Shown: positions 54,174 to 63,213 of the stretch, piece by piece | How positions within the stretch are numbered: the stretch's first letter is position 1 | Layout: every line of letters begins with the position of its first letter | NCBI RefSeq assembly: GCF_011764485.1 | Contig: NZ_AP022848.1 | Coordinates: 4,716,001 to 4,780,000, forward strand | DNA: 64,000 bases | Direction: 5' to 3' | Source: Bosea sp. ANAM02 | GTDB lineage: Bacteria > Pseudomonadota > Alphaproteobacteria > Rhizobiales > Beijerinckiaceae | Made by a program: the position numbers and the translations under genes | The notes under the pieces: generated by a model | What the model was told of the DNA's origin: nothing | The model's input: the letters and a program-made list of their open reading frames with translations, nothing else | Databases searched by the model: none

Positions 54174-56009
54174 TCAGAAGGCGCCCGGGCTTTGCTCCGG
54201 GCGCCTTCCTTTTGTGGCCGGCGATGCCGCATCGCCGATGCAATCACCCGAAGGTGAACGCATAGGCTTCCGCGTCGGCATCAAGGAAGCGGATCTCGAA
54301 GACGCGCCCCCGAACGTCCCCGGATTGGCGGACGAGCTGATAGAGCCGGGTCTCCGAGACGGTGCCGTTTCCGGCCGCGTCGATATCGGCTCCGCGATCG
54401 GCAGCAGGCGGCTTGCCATCGACCGTGACCCGGAACCGGACCGGCCGCCCGTTGGGTCCGGGCCGAGCATCAGATGCAGGTCACGAGCGCTGAAGCGGAA
54501 GGCGATGCCGCCGCCGGCGCGGGAGAGCCGGGCGCTCTCCGCACCGACCGTCCAGCTGCCGTCGAGCCCCCATTGATTGAGCCTGAGCTTGCCGACGCTG
54601 TAGTCGTGCGGCCGGTCGCTCGTAATCCCTTCCGGCAAGGCGAAGCCCGACGCCTTGGAATAGCCGAGATAGGCTTCCCCTGAGCGGATATTCGCCAGAT
54701 CCGGCGCGGCCTGGGCGCCGGATGCCTGCGGGTTCACGAAGTTCGACGCCGCCTTGCGATGGCCGGCAGCCTCGGCGAGGAGATCCTGGATGGAGCGATC
54801 CGAGAGCGCTTCGCCGCCCTCACCAAACTGGGTGTGGCGAATCCGGCCCTGCGCATCGACGAGATAGATCGCCGGCCAGTAGCTGTTGCGAAAGGCGCGC
54901 CAGATCCTGAAATCATTGTCGACGGCGATCGGATAATCGATTCCAAACCGGGCCGCGGCCTGCCGGATGTTCTCGACCTTCTTCTCGAAGGCGAATTCCG
55001 GGGTATGGACACCGACCACGACAAGGCCCTGATCCCGATACTTCTCCGCCCAGGCGCGGACATAGGGCAAGGTGCGGATGCAATTGATGCAGGAATAGGT
55101 CCAGAAATTGACCAGCACGACCTTGCCCCGCAGCTCATCCGCATTCAGGGGAGCTGTATTGAGCCAGCTCACCGCGCCGGCGAAACCCGGAGCCGCTCCA
55201 CGATCCGGCAGCATGCTGCGATAGGGCTGGGCCGCCATTCCCGCACCGCTCCGTGCATCATTCTCGGCGACGCGCAGGGCGGCTGCGCCATCATGGCCGA
55301 GCCCGTCGAGGAGGCTCTGCTCGATGCCGGTGGTGGCCGCGAAGGAAAGTCTCGTGAGCAGCCCGGTGTCGAGCCCGAAGCCGATCGCCAGCACGCTTGC
55401 CAGCACCGCGACGCCGAGGCCCTGGCGGATGCGCTCGCCGATACCCAATGCGCGCTTCACTGCAGCCAGCACCTCTCCGCCGACCCGCAGCGCGACAGTG
55501 AGCGAGGTCGCAGCGCCCGCCGCATAGGCTGCCAGCGCCAGTGCCGTTCCGGCATTGGCTCCGTGCAAGGCAGCGCCGGTCAGCACCAGACCGAGGATCG
55601 GGCCCGCACAGGGCGCCCAGAGCAGGCCGGTCGCGGCGCCGAGCAGCAGCGAGCCACCAACGGATCGTGGCCCGGTGGCTCCTTCCTTGGATAGCCGCTG
55701 TCCAAGCGCGACAAGGGGGCGGTGGAAGAATGCCGCCGCGCGCGGGGAGAGCAGGGTCACGCCGAAGACTGCCAGCAGCGCGAGCGCCACGAAACGCCCG
55801 GCCTCGTTGGCCCGCACCACCCAGCTCCCCCCGATCGCCGCCAGACTGGCAACGACCGCGAAGGTCAGGACCATGGCGGCCAGCATCGGCAGAGCGCTCC
55901 GGCTGAAGGATTGACCGGCGCGGGAGAAGACGAAGGGCAGGATCGGAAGGATGCAGGGGCTGAGGATGGTCAGCACGCCGGCAACATAAGAGGCGACGAA
56001 CAGGGTCAT
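54174..56009 (-). CDS. DipZ-like CcdA/thioredoxin/NHL-type fusion protein with frameshifted C-terminus
   Basis: A 611-aa inner-membrane redox protein. Residues 1-240 are a CcdA-like membrane domain (GVLTILSPCILPILPFVFSR and LLWAPCAGPILGL). About 290-430 is a redoxin with CINC in FWTYSCINCIRTLPYVR. About 450-530 starts a beta-rich galactose-binding-like domain. After HLMLGPDP the frame is wrong: shifting one base near 54455 gives NGRPVRFRVTVDGKPP and ends in AYAFTFG at 54244, as in relatives. It carries reducing power to the periplasm. Confidence 0.86.
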   Translation of the reverse strand: MTLFVASYVAGVLTILSPCILPILPFVFSRAGQSFSRSALPMLAAMVLTFAVVASLAAIGGSWVVRANEAGRFVALALLAVFGVTLLSPRAAAFFHRPLVALGQRLSKEGATGPRSVGGSLLLGAATGLLWAPCAGPILGLVLTGAALHGANAGTALALAAYAAGAATSLTVALRVGGEVLAAVKRALGIGERIRQGLGVAVLASVLAIGFGLDTGLLTRLSFAATTGIEQSLLDGLGHDGAAALRVAENDARSGAGMAAQPYRSMLPDRGAAPGFAGAVSWLNTAPLNADELRGKVVLVNFWTYSCINCIRTLPYVRAWAEKYRDQGLVVVGVHTPEFAFEKKVENIRQAAARFGIDYPIAVDNDFRIWRAFRNSYWPAIYLVDAQGRIRHTQFGEGGEALSDRSIQDLLAEAAGHRKAASNFVNPQASGAQAAPDLANIRSGEAYLGYSKASGFALPEGITSDRPHDYSVGKLRLNQWGLDGSWTVGAESARLSRAGGGIAFRFSARDLHLMLGPDPTGGRSGSGSRSMASRLLPIAEPISTRPETAPSRRPGSISSSANPGTFGGASSRSASLMPTRKPMRSPSGDCIGDAASPATKGRRPEQSPGAF

Positions 56010-56114
56010 GGCAAATCCTCTGAAAGGCGGGACCGCTGCTTGTCGCGCTCGCCGCCGTTAGGCCTGCACTCAAACGCTTGGACGTATCCCGGATGTTTTC
56101 CCCGCGGGTCGATC

Positions 56115-56130
56115 TGTAAGCGGATGTATC
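56115..56130. promoter_or_regulatory. TGTA direct repeat, putative response-regulator site 2
   Basis: TGTAAG-CGGA-TGTATC, half-sites 10 bp apart, 106 bp upstream of the minus-strand DipZ-like start. Same spacing as the sites at 52429 and 57081. Confidence 0.52.
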
Positions 56131-56216
56131 CGAGTGCTGGCAGGAGGCGCCGATAAAGGCGTGGGGATACTCGACATCGGCGAAAGGCAGCGGCCGTTCG
56201 GCCGCCGCGATGATGA

Positions 56217-57002
56217 TCAATTGCCGGCGGTCCGCGCCGCCTGCTCGATCAGCTTCGCCACTGTTCCCGGATGGGAAACCATCACGACATGCGAGGCTCC
56301 CTTCACCACGACCGTCTCCTTCGAGCGGGCGCGACGCGCCATCCATTCCAGCGCCGCGGCGGGGATGTTCTTATCGGCGCTGCCATAGACGAACCAGAAC
56401 GGGATGGTTTTCCAGGCCGGTGCGCCGGCAGGCTCCTTCAGGGCGGCTTCCGCGACCGGGCGCTGCCCCGCGGCCATCAACTTCGCTTGCGGCACCGGCA
56501 CGTCGGCGGCGAACTGATCGCGGAACTTGGCTTGGTCGATGTAGAAATCGTTCCCGCCATCGGGCAGGCGCACGGGCTGAGCCAGGGCCGAGCCGAGCGT
56601 GCCGCCGGGAAACTTGCCGCTGAGCTCGATCGCGCTTTCGCCTGCGTCCGGCGCGAAGGCGGCGACGTAGACGAGCGCCTTCACATTGTCATGGCCCTTC
56701 GCGGCGCCGGAGACCACAGCCCCGCCATAGGAATGGCCGACGAGGACGACCGGCCCTTTGACGCTCGACAGAATCGTCGAGACGATATCCGCGTCGCCTT
56801 TGACACTGCGCAGGGGGTTGGCAGCTCCGATGACGGGATAGCCATCCGACCCCAGTTTCTTGATGACGCCGTTCCAGCTTCCGGAATCGGCGAAGGCGCC
56901 GTGCACTAGAACGACGGTAGGCTTCGGCTGCGCGAAAGCCGGTCCCGCCATGAGGATTGCTCCGGCGGCGAGAGCGGCAAACATTTGAGCATGGAGGGAC
57001 AT
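56217..57002 (-). CDS. Exported alpha/beta hydrolase (esterase-like)
   Basis: A 261-aa serine hydrolase with a Sec signal peptide (MSLHAQMFAALAAGAILMAG, cleavage after AFAQ). HGAFADSGSWNG is the oxyanion region, the nucleophile is Ser in VLVGHSYGGAVVSG, and the catalytic His is in GASHVVMVSHPG. It resembles salicylate esterase-like and EstC-type proteins. I chose the ATG at 57000-57002, since the longer frame to 57113 delays the signal peptide. A TGTA direct repeat lies upstream. Confidence 0.87.
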   Translation of the reverse strand: MSLHAQMFAALAAGAILMAGPAFAQPKPTVVLVHGAFADSGSWNGVIKKLGSDGYPVIGAANPLRSVKGDADIVSTILSSVKGPVVLVGHSYGGAVVSGAAKGHDNVKALVYVAAFAPDAGESAIELSGKFPGGTLGSALAQPVRLPDGGNDFYIDQAKFRDQFAADVPVPQAKLMAAGQRPVAEAALKEPAGAPAWKTIPFWFVYGSADKNIPAAALEWMARRARSKETVVVKGASHVVMVSHPGTVAKLIEQAARTAGN

Positions 57003-57080
57003 GTCGAAGTCCTGTGCTTCGTGACGGTCCCGCCATAGGCCAAGGAGGTGTTTCTCCAATGTGTCCGCCAACTCGCCAGA

Positions 57081-57096
57081 TGTAAGGGAGTGTGTC
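57081..57096. promoter_or_regulatory. TGTA direct repeat, putative response-regulator site 3
   Basis: TGTAAG-GGAG-TGTGTC, half-sites 10 bp apart, 79 bp upstream of the minus-strand hydrolase start and 103 bp before the tetR start. Confidence 0.48.
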
Positions 57097-57161
57097 CGAT
57101 AGCCGATCGACACAGTCCGTTACGAAGCGATCGGCGCCGGAGCGCGGGTCGCGCATTTTTA

Positions 57162-57179
57162 TTTTGACTTTTCGTTCCA
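57162..57179. promoter_or_regulatory. Degenerate TetR operator upstream of tetR
   Basis: The 18-bp site starting TTTTGACTTTTCGTTC is a partial match to the dyad at 57784 and lies 20 bp before the tetR ATG. TTGACT within it may also be the -35 box, with TATTAT downstream as a poorly spaced -10. Confidence 0.42.
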
Positions 57180-57198
57180 GAATTATTATCGACTGGAC

Positions 57199-57765
57199 AT
57201 GGCACGATCCAAGGAATTCGACAGGGACCAAGCATTGACGGCCGCGATCGAGGTTTTCCGCGAGCACGGCTATGAAGGAAGCTCTGCCGGAATGCTGACC
57301 GATGCGATGATGATCGGCCGCCAAAGCCTCTACGACACCTTCGGGGACAAGTGGCGGCTCTATTGCGAAGCCGTGCGCGCCTATGCCGTAGCCGAAACGA
57401 GTGCGCATATCGCCGCTTTGAATGGCGGAGATCGCGCAATGGCAGGTATTAGGCGGATGATCGACAGGGTGGTCGGGACCGCGCCCACGCCCTGTCTTGG
57501 CGTGGGTTCGATCTGCGAATTCGGCGAGACGCGGGCCGATCTCGTCGACATCCGCACGGCCGCGAGCCGCGGCCTGCATGCGGCCATGGCCGAGACAATC
57601 CGCGCAGCTCAGGCGGAGGGCGATCTCTCCGCCGAACTGAACCCAGACGATGTCGCAACATTCCTGGTCGCCAGCATCGCAGGAATCCGGATCGCAGGCC
57701 GCAGCGGCGCCGGCGAGACGAGGCTGCGCGCCTTGGGAGCATTGGCTTTGCGGGCTCTCCGCTGA
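57199..57765 (+). CDS. TetR/AcrR-family regulator of the adjacent oxidoreductase
   Basis: A 188-aa repressor. The N-terminal helix-turn-helix is YEGSSAGMLTDAMMIGRQSL followed by YDTFGDKWRLY. A Cys-containing segment (TPCLGVGSICEFGE) sits in the C-terminal domain, as in TetR proteins next to quinone oxidoreductases. It probably represses itself and the next gene through the sites at 57162 and 57784. Confidence 0.9.
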   Translation: MARSKEFDRDQALTAAIEVFREHGYEGSSAGMLTDAMMIGRQSLYDTFGDKWRLYCEAVRAYAVAETSAHIAALNGGDRAMAGIRRMIDRVVGTAPTPCLGVGSICEFGETRADLVDIRTAASRGLHAAMAETIRAAQAEGDLSAELNPDDVATFLVASIAGIRIAGRSGAGETRLRALGALALRALR

Positions 57766-57783
57766 CTTTTTCTTTGGCCAATT

Positions 57784-57801
57784 TTTGACTGATCATTCAA
57801 A
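57784..57801. promoter_or_regulatory. TetR operator upstream of the quinone oxidoreductase gene
   Basis: TTTGACTGATCATTCAAA is symmetric at 16 of 18 positions (TTTGA-n-TGATCA-n-TCAAA). It ends 15 bp before the oxidoreductase ATG and overlaps the space needed for transcription start. Confidence 0.6.
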
Positions 57802-57816
57802 TAAGGAGACGACATC

Positions 57817-58784
57817 ATGCGCGTGATCGAAATGACCGGGATCGGTGGCCCCGACGTTCTGCGCCTTGCGGAACGGGCCGACCCGCACCCCGGCCCGAAC
57901 GAGGCGCTGGTCGAGATTGCGGCGGCCGGGGTCAATTTCATGGATGTCGGGGTCAGGCGGGGCATCGCCTGGACGGAGCAGCCCAACCCCAAACCCCTCG
58001 GCGTCGAGGGAGCCGGAAGGGTAGTCTCGGTCGGACCACAGGTTCGCAGCGTCAAGGCAGGCGACCGCGTCGCCTGGGTTTATGCTCCTGGCAGCTATGC
58101 CGATCGCGCGGTGATCGCTGCCGACGCACTCGTCCCGGTACCGGACGGCATCGACGACCGGACCGCTACAGCGGTGATGATGCAGGGGCTGACGGCAAGC
58201 CATTTCGCGACGGACTTCTACCCGGTGCGGCCCGGCGACACGGCGTTGGTTCACGCGGCCGCCGGAGGGCTGGGTTTGCTGCTGACCCAGATCATCAAGA
58301 TGCGAGGCGGCCATGTCATCGGCCGCGTCTCGACGCAGGACAAAGTCGTCAGCGCGAAGGCCGCCGGCGCCGACCATGTCATCGTGGACCCAGCCGGAGA
58401 TTTCGCAGCCGAAGTGCGGCGCCTCACAGGAGGGAAAGGCGTGAACGTGGTCTATGACGGCTCGGGACCCGCGACCTTCCAAGGCTCGATCGATTCCCTG
58501 GGCCGGAGCGGTACCCTTTGCTGGTTCGGGCCCGTGCTCGGCGGTCCCGGTCCGCTCGACATCTGAGCCTGCCGCGGAGCATCAAGATCGGCTACGCGGT
58601 CTTCTTCGACCATATCCCGACGCCTGACCTGCTGCGCGCCCGCGCTACGCGCTTGTTCGATTGGGTTGCAGAGGGCCGGCTCGATGTCCGGGTCGGAGGC
58701 ACATATTCGCTGAGCGGGGCCGCGCAAGCCCATTCGGACATGGAAGGCCGCAAGACGACCGGCAAATTGCTTCTGATCCCGTGA
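57817..58784 (+). pseudogene. Quinone oxidoreductase (zeta-crystallin-like, MDR family), frameshifted
   Basis: NADPH:quinone oxidoreductase interrupted by a single-base deletion. The first frame (249 aa) shows the GVNFMDVGVRRG and VHAAAGGLGLLLTQ motifs and stops at TGA 58564-58566 after GGPGPLDI. The second frame continues the family sequence from SLPRSIKIGYAVFFDHIP to GAAQAHSDMEGRKTTGKLLL. The joined length of about 322 aa is normal. A truncated product lacking the C-terminal substrate-domain strands is unlikely to work. It is downstream of its TetR regulator with a GGAG RBS. Confidence 0.84.
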
Positions 58785-59056
58785 TTGAGGGAAGCAATAC
58801 CGGTCGGGTGGCAGCATGCTGATTAGTAGCTGACGTTGGTGCCCTAAATGAGAGCGGACGCTACGGTTCGGGGTGGAATGTTGGCCCGAGCACCCTTGGC
58901 GTGGTGAAATTGCAGTGCCCAAACAGCGTTCGCTCCGCGAAGGATCTACCTGCATCGTTGGACGGGTGAATTTCACTCTACAGAATTGCAGCTCGGGCAA
59001 TCCGTGCTCGATCGAAGACTCGTTACAAGATGAGCAGCCGGGCCCGATAAGGCCTC

Positions 59057-61807
59057 CTACGCTGCCCAACGTAGCCAAGTCTTTTCAAGCTCGCGAGCGG
59101 GCATCGGCCGACCGAAGAGGTAGCCCTGGCCTTCCTGGCAGCCTAGCGTGGTCAGGAGCGCGGCAACCGCCTCGGTTTCGATGCCCTCGGCGATGATCGA
59201 TTTCCCCAGCGCCTTCCCCAGCTCGATGGTGGCCGCGACGATCGCGGCATTCTCGCTGCCCGACTCAAGCTTTCGAACGAAGGTCTGATCGACCTTGATG
59301 GTATCGAGCGGGAAGTCACGCAGCGAGGTCAAGCTGCCGTAACCCGTCCCGAAATCGTCGAACGCGATGTGGACACCGAGCTCGCGCAACGATCCGAGGA
59401 TCGCCCTGACACGGCTGATATCGTCGAGAATGATGTCTTCCGTCACTTCGAGTTCAAGCCAGGCCGGATCGAGCCGGGTGATCTCTAGAAGGCGGGCGAC
59501 CTCCATCGCAAGCGTTCCCGCCGTGAACTGGGACTGAGAGAGATTGATGCCGACGCGCAGGGGCGTTCCCCGCTGCTGCCAGATGGCAGCCTGGCGAATC
59601 GCGGTTTCAAGGACCCAGGCGGATACTCCGTCCGCGAGTGAGCTGCCGTTGATCACCGGCATGAACTCGCCGGGCGAGACGTAGCCGCGCTCTGGGTGAT
59701 GCCAGCGGATCAGGGCTTCGGCGCCCACGATCGAGCGGGTCTGGAGATCCACCTGCGGCTGATAGAACAGTTCGAATTCTCCGGCTGCGAGCGCCTGGCG
59801 CAGCCGGTTTTCCAGGGCCATCCGCTTCTCGACCTCGTCTCGCATCCCCGGCGCGAAGCTGACGGCGGTCTCGGACTCCTGCCGCTGAGCCGCGGCGAGC
59901 GCGAAGCGGGCATTGCCGAGCCAGACCTCCGGATCGGCGGCCTCCTCGGAACCGGCATGGCCGAGGACGACCGGCACGCGTACCGCGCGACCCTCGGCTT
60001 CGAGCGGCTCGTTGCGGAACGTCTCGATGAGGGATGTCGCGAGATGATCGACATCGGCTTGGCTTGCCGGCAGCAGAATCGCGAATTCGTCGCTGTCGCT
60101 CCGTGACAGGATCATCCCCTGACCGAGCTTGGATCTCAGCCTGGCGGCCGCGGCGCGGATGAGCGCATCTGCGAAGGTCTGTCCTTCGAGATCCCGCATC
60201 CGGCGGAAGTGCCACAGGCTTGCAAGTATGAGCCGTCGAGGCTCGCCCCGCCCAACGGCGTCGTTAAGGGCGGCAATCAGGCTGTTGTTGTTGGGAAGGC
60301 CCGAAACGGGGTCCATTTCCGCGAGATATCGAATGCGCTCCTGCTGAAGGCGGCGCTCGGAGATATCACGCAGCACGACGCCGTACTGCCGACCGGAGGG
60401 TGTCTCCCAGACGGACCAGCTACATTCCAGCGGAAAGAGCTCGCCGTTGGCGCGCCGCCCCGTCTCCTCATGAACCTGGGCATTGATGTTCGGAAAGGCG
60501 CCGGGGACTTTTCCGGCAGTTTCGCCTGCCAGCAGCTCGGCGAATTGTAAGCTCCGCATCCGCGATGCATCGAACCCGAAAATCAGGCTCGCGGCTTCGT
60601 TAGACATCGAGATCCGGCCGTCTCGGTCGATGCAGACCAGTCCATCCGACAACGACATGGCTACATTGTTGAAGCGCTTTTCCGCCGTGAGGCGAAGCAA
60701 GCCGCGAAGGTCCACCTCCTCGACGAGCGCAATCAGCGCGTAAGCGAAAGCCGCAACATGGAGCAATGAGGTGTCTATCGCGACGGGATAGACAGACTGG
60801 ATCGCAATTGCCGCTGCTTCTGCCGCGATTGCCGCAGAGATCACCGCGACTATCCTGTGCCGCGCGCGACGCCGTCTCAGCACGAACGCCACAAGGAGCG
60901 GCACGAACAGCAGTGCAAGCGAAAGCGCGAACGTGGTCGTTCGCAGGGTTCTGCCCTGCAGCATGGATTCCGCAGCAAGGACCTGCAGCAAGGCTCCGGG
61001 GATGACCTGCCCACCAGGCACCACGAAACGGTCACCGAGTTCTGCGGCCGTTCCAGCGACGATGACCTTCTTGCCACTCAGGACCGCTCCCAGATCCCCG
61101 TTCCCGCGGAGAATGTCGATATAGGGCACGCCGCGCACTGCGCTGCTGTCGATGCCGAAATCGATCCGGAAATCCGGTGTGGCAGGTTCGTGCAATCCCG
61201 CCAGCAGCGCGGCGATCGAGGGGATGAACTGGCCGTCGATCGTTGCGCCGAAATTGAAATCGCGCGCGACACCATCCCGGTCAGGCGCGACGTTGACCAT
61301 GCCGAGCCAGGCATCCGCTTCGAACATGGCGAGCGGGCGGTTCACATAGCCTTGCCGAACGCTGCTCGCGCCAGAGGCGACCTGCCTGAAGATAGGCAGT
61401 ATAACGCTGCCGCCAGCACCCTTGAGGGCCTCCGAGAATCTCCTGTCCTCCGCATCGATCGACCGGGCGCTGAAGTCGACGTCGAAGGCGATGTCGGTCA
61501 CGCCCAGTTCGGCGAGCTTACGAACCATTTCGGCATGGAGCGACCTGGGCCAAGGCCAGCGCCCGACAGCAGCAATCGAGCGAGGGTCGATCTCGACCAT
61601 GGCGATGCTGCCAGACGGCGCCCGCTTGACTACGTGAAAACGTGCATCCAGCACCGTCTCACGCAGGCGGGTATGCGCTCCAGCCAGAACGACGAGCGCC
61701 ACGGCCAGGAGGGCGAACAGGTAAGACCGGAAAGGGAGCAGCAGCCCTCCAGCCTTGGCCTTCCAACCTTGTGCGGCGCCCCGGCTCCCTTGTACGGCCG
61801 CGTTCAA
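59057..61807 (-). CDS. CHASE2-PAS-GGDEF(degenerate)-EAL cyclic-di-GMP phosphodiesterase
   Basis: A 916-aa membrane sensor. There is one membrane segment near residues 28-45, a periplasmic CHASE2 domain (about 50-290), two or three membrane segments (about 290-365), PAS (about 375-490) and a GGDEF-like domain in which the active motif reads SDSDEF. The EAL domain (about 665-910) has EALIRWH, INLSQSQF, LEVTED, DDFGTGYGSL, KVDQTFV, AEGIET and QGYLFGRP. The EAL residues are intact, so it probably degrades c-di-GMP and does not make it. It overlaps the FecR gene by 4 bp. Confidence 0.93.
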   Translation of the reverse strand: MNAAVQGSRGAAQGWKAKAGGLLLPFRSYLFALLAVALVVLAGAHTRLRETVLDARFHVVKRAPSGSIAMVEIDPRSIAAVGRWPWPRSLHAEMVRKLAELGVTDIAFDVDFSARSIDAEDRRFSEALKGAGGSVILPIFRQVASGASSVRQGYVNRPLAMFEADAWLGMVNVAPDRDGVARDFNFGATIDGQFIPSIAALLAGLHEPATPDFRIDFGIDSSAVRGVPYIDILRGNGDLGAVLSGKKVIVAGTAAELGDRFVVPGGQVIPGALLQVLAAESMLQGRTLRTTTFALSLALLFVPLLVAFVLRRRRARHRIVAVISAAIAAEAAAIAIQSVYPVAIDTSLLHVAAFAYALIALVEEVDLRGLLRLTAEKRFNNVAMSLSDGLVCIDRDGRISMSNEAASLIFGFDASRMRSLQFAELLAGETAGKVPGAFPNINAQVHEETGRRANGELFPLECSWSVWETPSGRQYGVVLRDISERRLQQERIRYLAEMDPVSGLPNNNSLIAALNDAVGRGEPRRLILASLWHFRRMRDLEGQTFADALIRAAAARLRSKLGQGMILSRSDSDEFAILLPASQADVDHLATSLIETFRNEPLEAEGRAVRVPVVLGHAGSEEAADPEVWLGNARFALAAAQRQESETAVSFAPGMRDEVEKRMALENRLRQALAAGEFELFYQPQVDLQTRSIVGAEALIRWHHPERGYVSPGEFMPVINGSSLADGVSAWVLETAIRQAAIWQQRGTPLRVGINLSQSQFTAGTLAMEVARLLEITRLDPAWLELEVTEDIILDDISRVRAILGSLRELGVHIAFDDFGTGYGSLTSLRDFPLDTIKVDQTFVRKLESGSENAAIVAATIELGKALGKSIIAEGIETEAVAALLTTLGCQEGQGYLFGRPMPARELEKTWLRWAA

Positions 61808-63033
61808 TTCTTCTTGCCCAGGCCCAGTGCCTTGCCAATGCCATTCCCGCCGAGCAGGCCGTAGGCATTGCCGCGGCCGCGATTGTCGATGAGAGCGTCG
61901 AGGAGGCCGCTGCCGTTCTGTCCATTCTGGCCACTCTGTCCGTTCAGACCGCTTTGGCCATTCTGACCATTTTGGCCGCTCTGACCGTTCTGGCCGCCGC
62001 CTCCGAGACCGATTCCGGCCGTCGCGGCATTTGAGACAATAACGCCGGCGGCAGCAGAGCCTGAGGCCAGAGCCCCGGAAACGGCTGACCCTGACGATGC
62101 GCCATTGCCGTTCGGGCCGGCCGATCCGCTATTGTCCAGTCGGATGTCGTTGCCGCCGTTGCCGGGCTGAAGGCGGCTCGACAAGCTCTTGCTCTTCGAG
62201 CCGTCGGCGCCTTGGTTGCGCGCCATTCCGTTGGTGACCTCGCGGATGTTGAGGTGCAGTTCTCCGATCGGGGCAACGATGCGCGCGCCGCCTCCCGGCA
62301 TACGGGCGATGACGGGCTGGCTGGAGCCGGGCGCGCGCGCCGACGTCGTGGGTCGAGCGTTGCTGCGAAGGGGTACCGAGCCGGCATCGGGCTTCAGCCC
62401 GCCGGCCGGGACCGAAAGCGGTTGCACGCGCGGGGCCTGCGCCGGTCCGCGCGTGACGGCGCCAAGCTCTCCGCTGCCACCCAGCTTCAGGCCGGGCGCG
62501 CCGGTACCGGACGATCGCGCGAATTGCTGCGGGTTCACCAGCGTATACTCGCCAGAACGGAAATCGGTGACCTGAACCTGGCCGCGCACGACATCGACTT
62601 TCGCCTGGCCTCCAGCGATCGAAACGCGGAAACGCGTCCCCTTCACCACCGCAGCGAGATAAGGCGTCTCGACTTCAAAATGCTGCACGTTCCGCTTTTC
62701 GACGTCCAGCATGATGGTGCCAGCCTGCTGGATGATCGTCGACAGGCCCGATCGCCCGGCCTCGGGCAGGCTGATGGCGGAATTGGGCGACACCAGGATC
62801 GTTTCCTGGCCACGTATGAGGAGAACGCGCCCGTTACGCCCGGTCCGGATGGAATCGCCCGGGCGCAATTCGGTCGTCTGCGTCAGCGAAGCGGGATGAC
62901 TTGCGGAGCCTATCCAGGCCTCCCCGGACGTTTTCGCGACCTTCCAGGTGTTATTCTGCGCCGCAGCGGGCAGGACGGAGACGCAGATCAATGCGGCAGC
63001 GGCTGCGAGCCAGAATGCGAAACGGCCCGTCAT
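61804..63033 (-). CDS. Secreted FecR-domain protein with Gly-Gln-Asn repeats
   Basis: A 409-aa exported protein. The signal peptide (FWLAAAAALICVSVLPAAAQ) is followed by a FecR domain (residues about 70-175: LTQTTELRPGDSIRTGRNGR, FEVETPYLAAVVKGTRFRV). A Pro/Ala-rich middle and a GQNGQSGQNGQNGQSG repeat run (about residues 345-375) follow. Such FecR proteins typically precede CHASE2 sensors and may be their periplasmic ligand. The ATG at 63031-63033 gives the signal peptide; the frame is open to 63087. Confidence 0.87.
   Translation of the reverse strand: MTGRFAFWLAAAAALICVSVLPAAAQNNTWKVAKTSGEAWIGSASHPASLTQTTELRPGDSIRTGRNGRVLLIRGQETILVSPNSAISLPEAGRSGLSTIIQQAGTIMLDVEKRNVQHFEVETPYLAAVVKGTRFRVSIAGGQAKVDVVRGQVQVTDFRSGEYTLVNPQQFARSSGTGAPGLKLGGSGELGAVTRGPAQAPRVQPLSVPAGGLKPDAGSVPLRSNARPTTSARAPGSSQPVIARMPGGGARIVAPIGELHLNIREVTNGMARNQGADGSKSKSLSSRLQPGNGGNDIRLDNSGSAGPNGNGASSGSAVSGALASGSAAAGVIVSNAATAGIGLGGGGQNGQSGQNGQNGQSGLNGQSGQNGQNGSGLLDALIDNRGRGNAYGLLGGNGIGKALGLGKKN
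61914..61995 (-). repeat. Coding Gly-Gln-Asn tandem repeat
   Basis: About nine imperfect 9-bp units coding G-Q-N/S, with one GLN variant, inside the FecR gene. The unit wording varies at third positions, so it is not a fresh expansion. It probably forms a flexible or collagen-like segment. Confidence 0.7.
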
Positions 63034-63213
63034 GCACTCATTCCTTGAGGCGGGAAGCTTCCGTGCTGGAAGCGTAGGGAATTCCACCTAAGCACGAAGC
63101 GATGAAGAGAAACTTAGCCGCCGGCCGCGGAGCAATCCTTAATACTTACTCTTCATTAACCGTTTCCGTTCACTCCTCATTAAAGAACAGGATGGGCAGG
63201 CGGGCGTTCACGA

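Noticed and set aside
61914-61995. Tandem repeat considered as a CRISPR or minisatellite
   Set aside because: Units are 9 bp, in frame and coding G-Q-N/S; no spacers.
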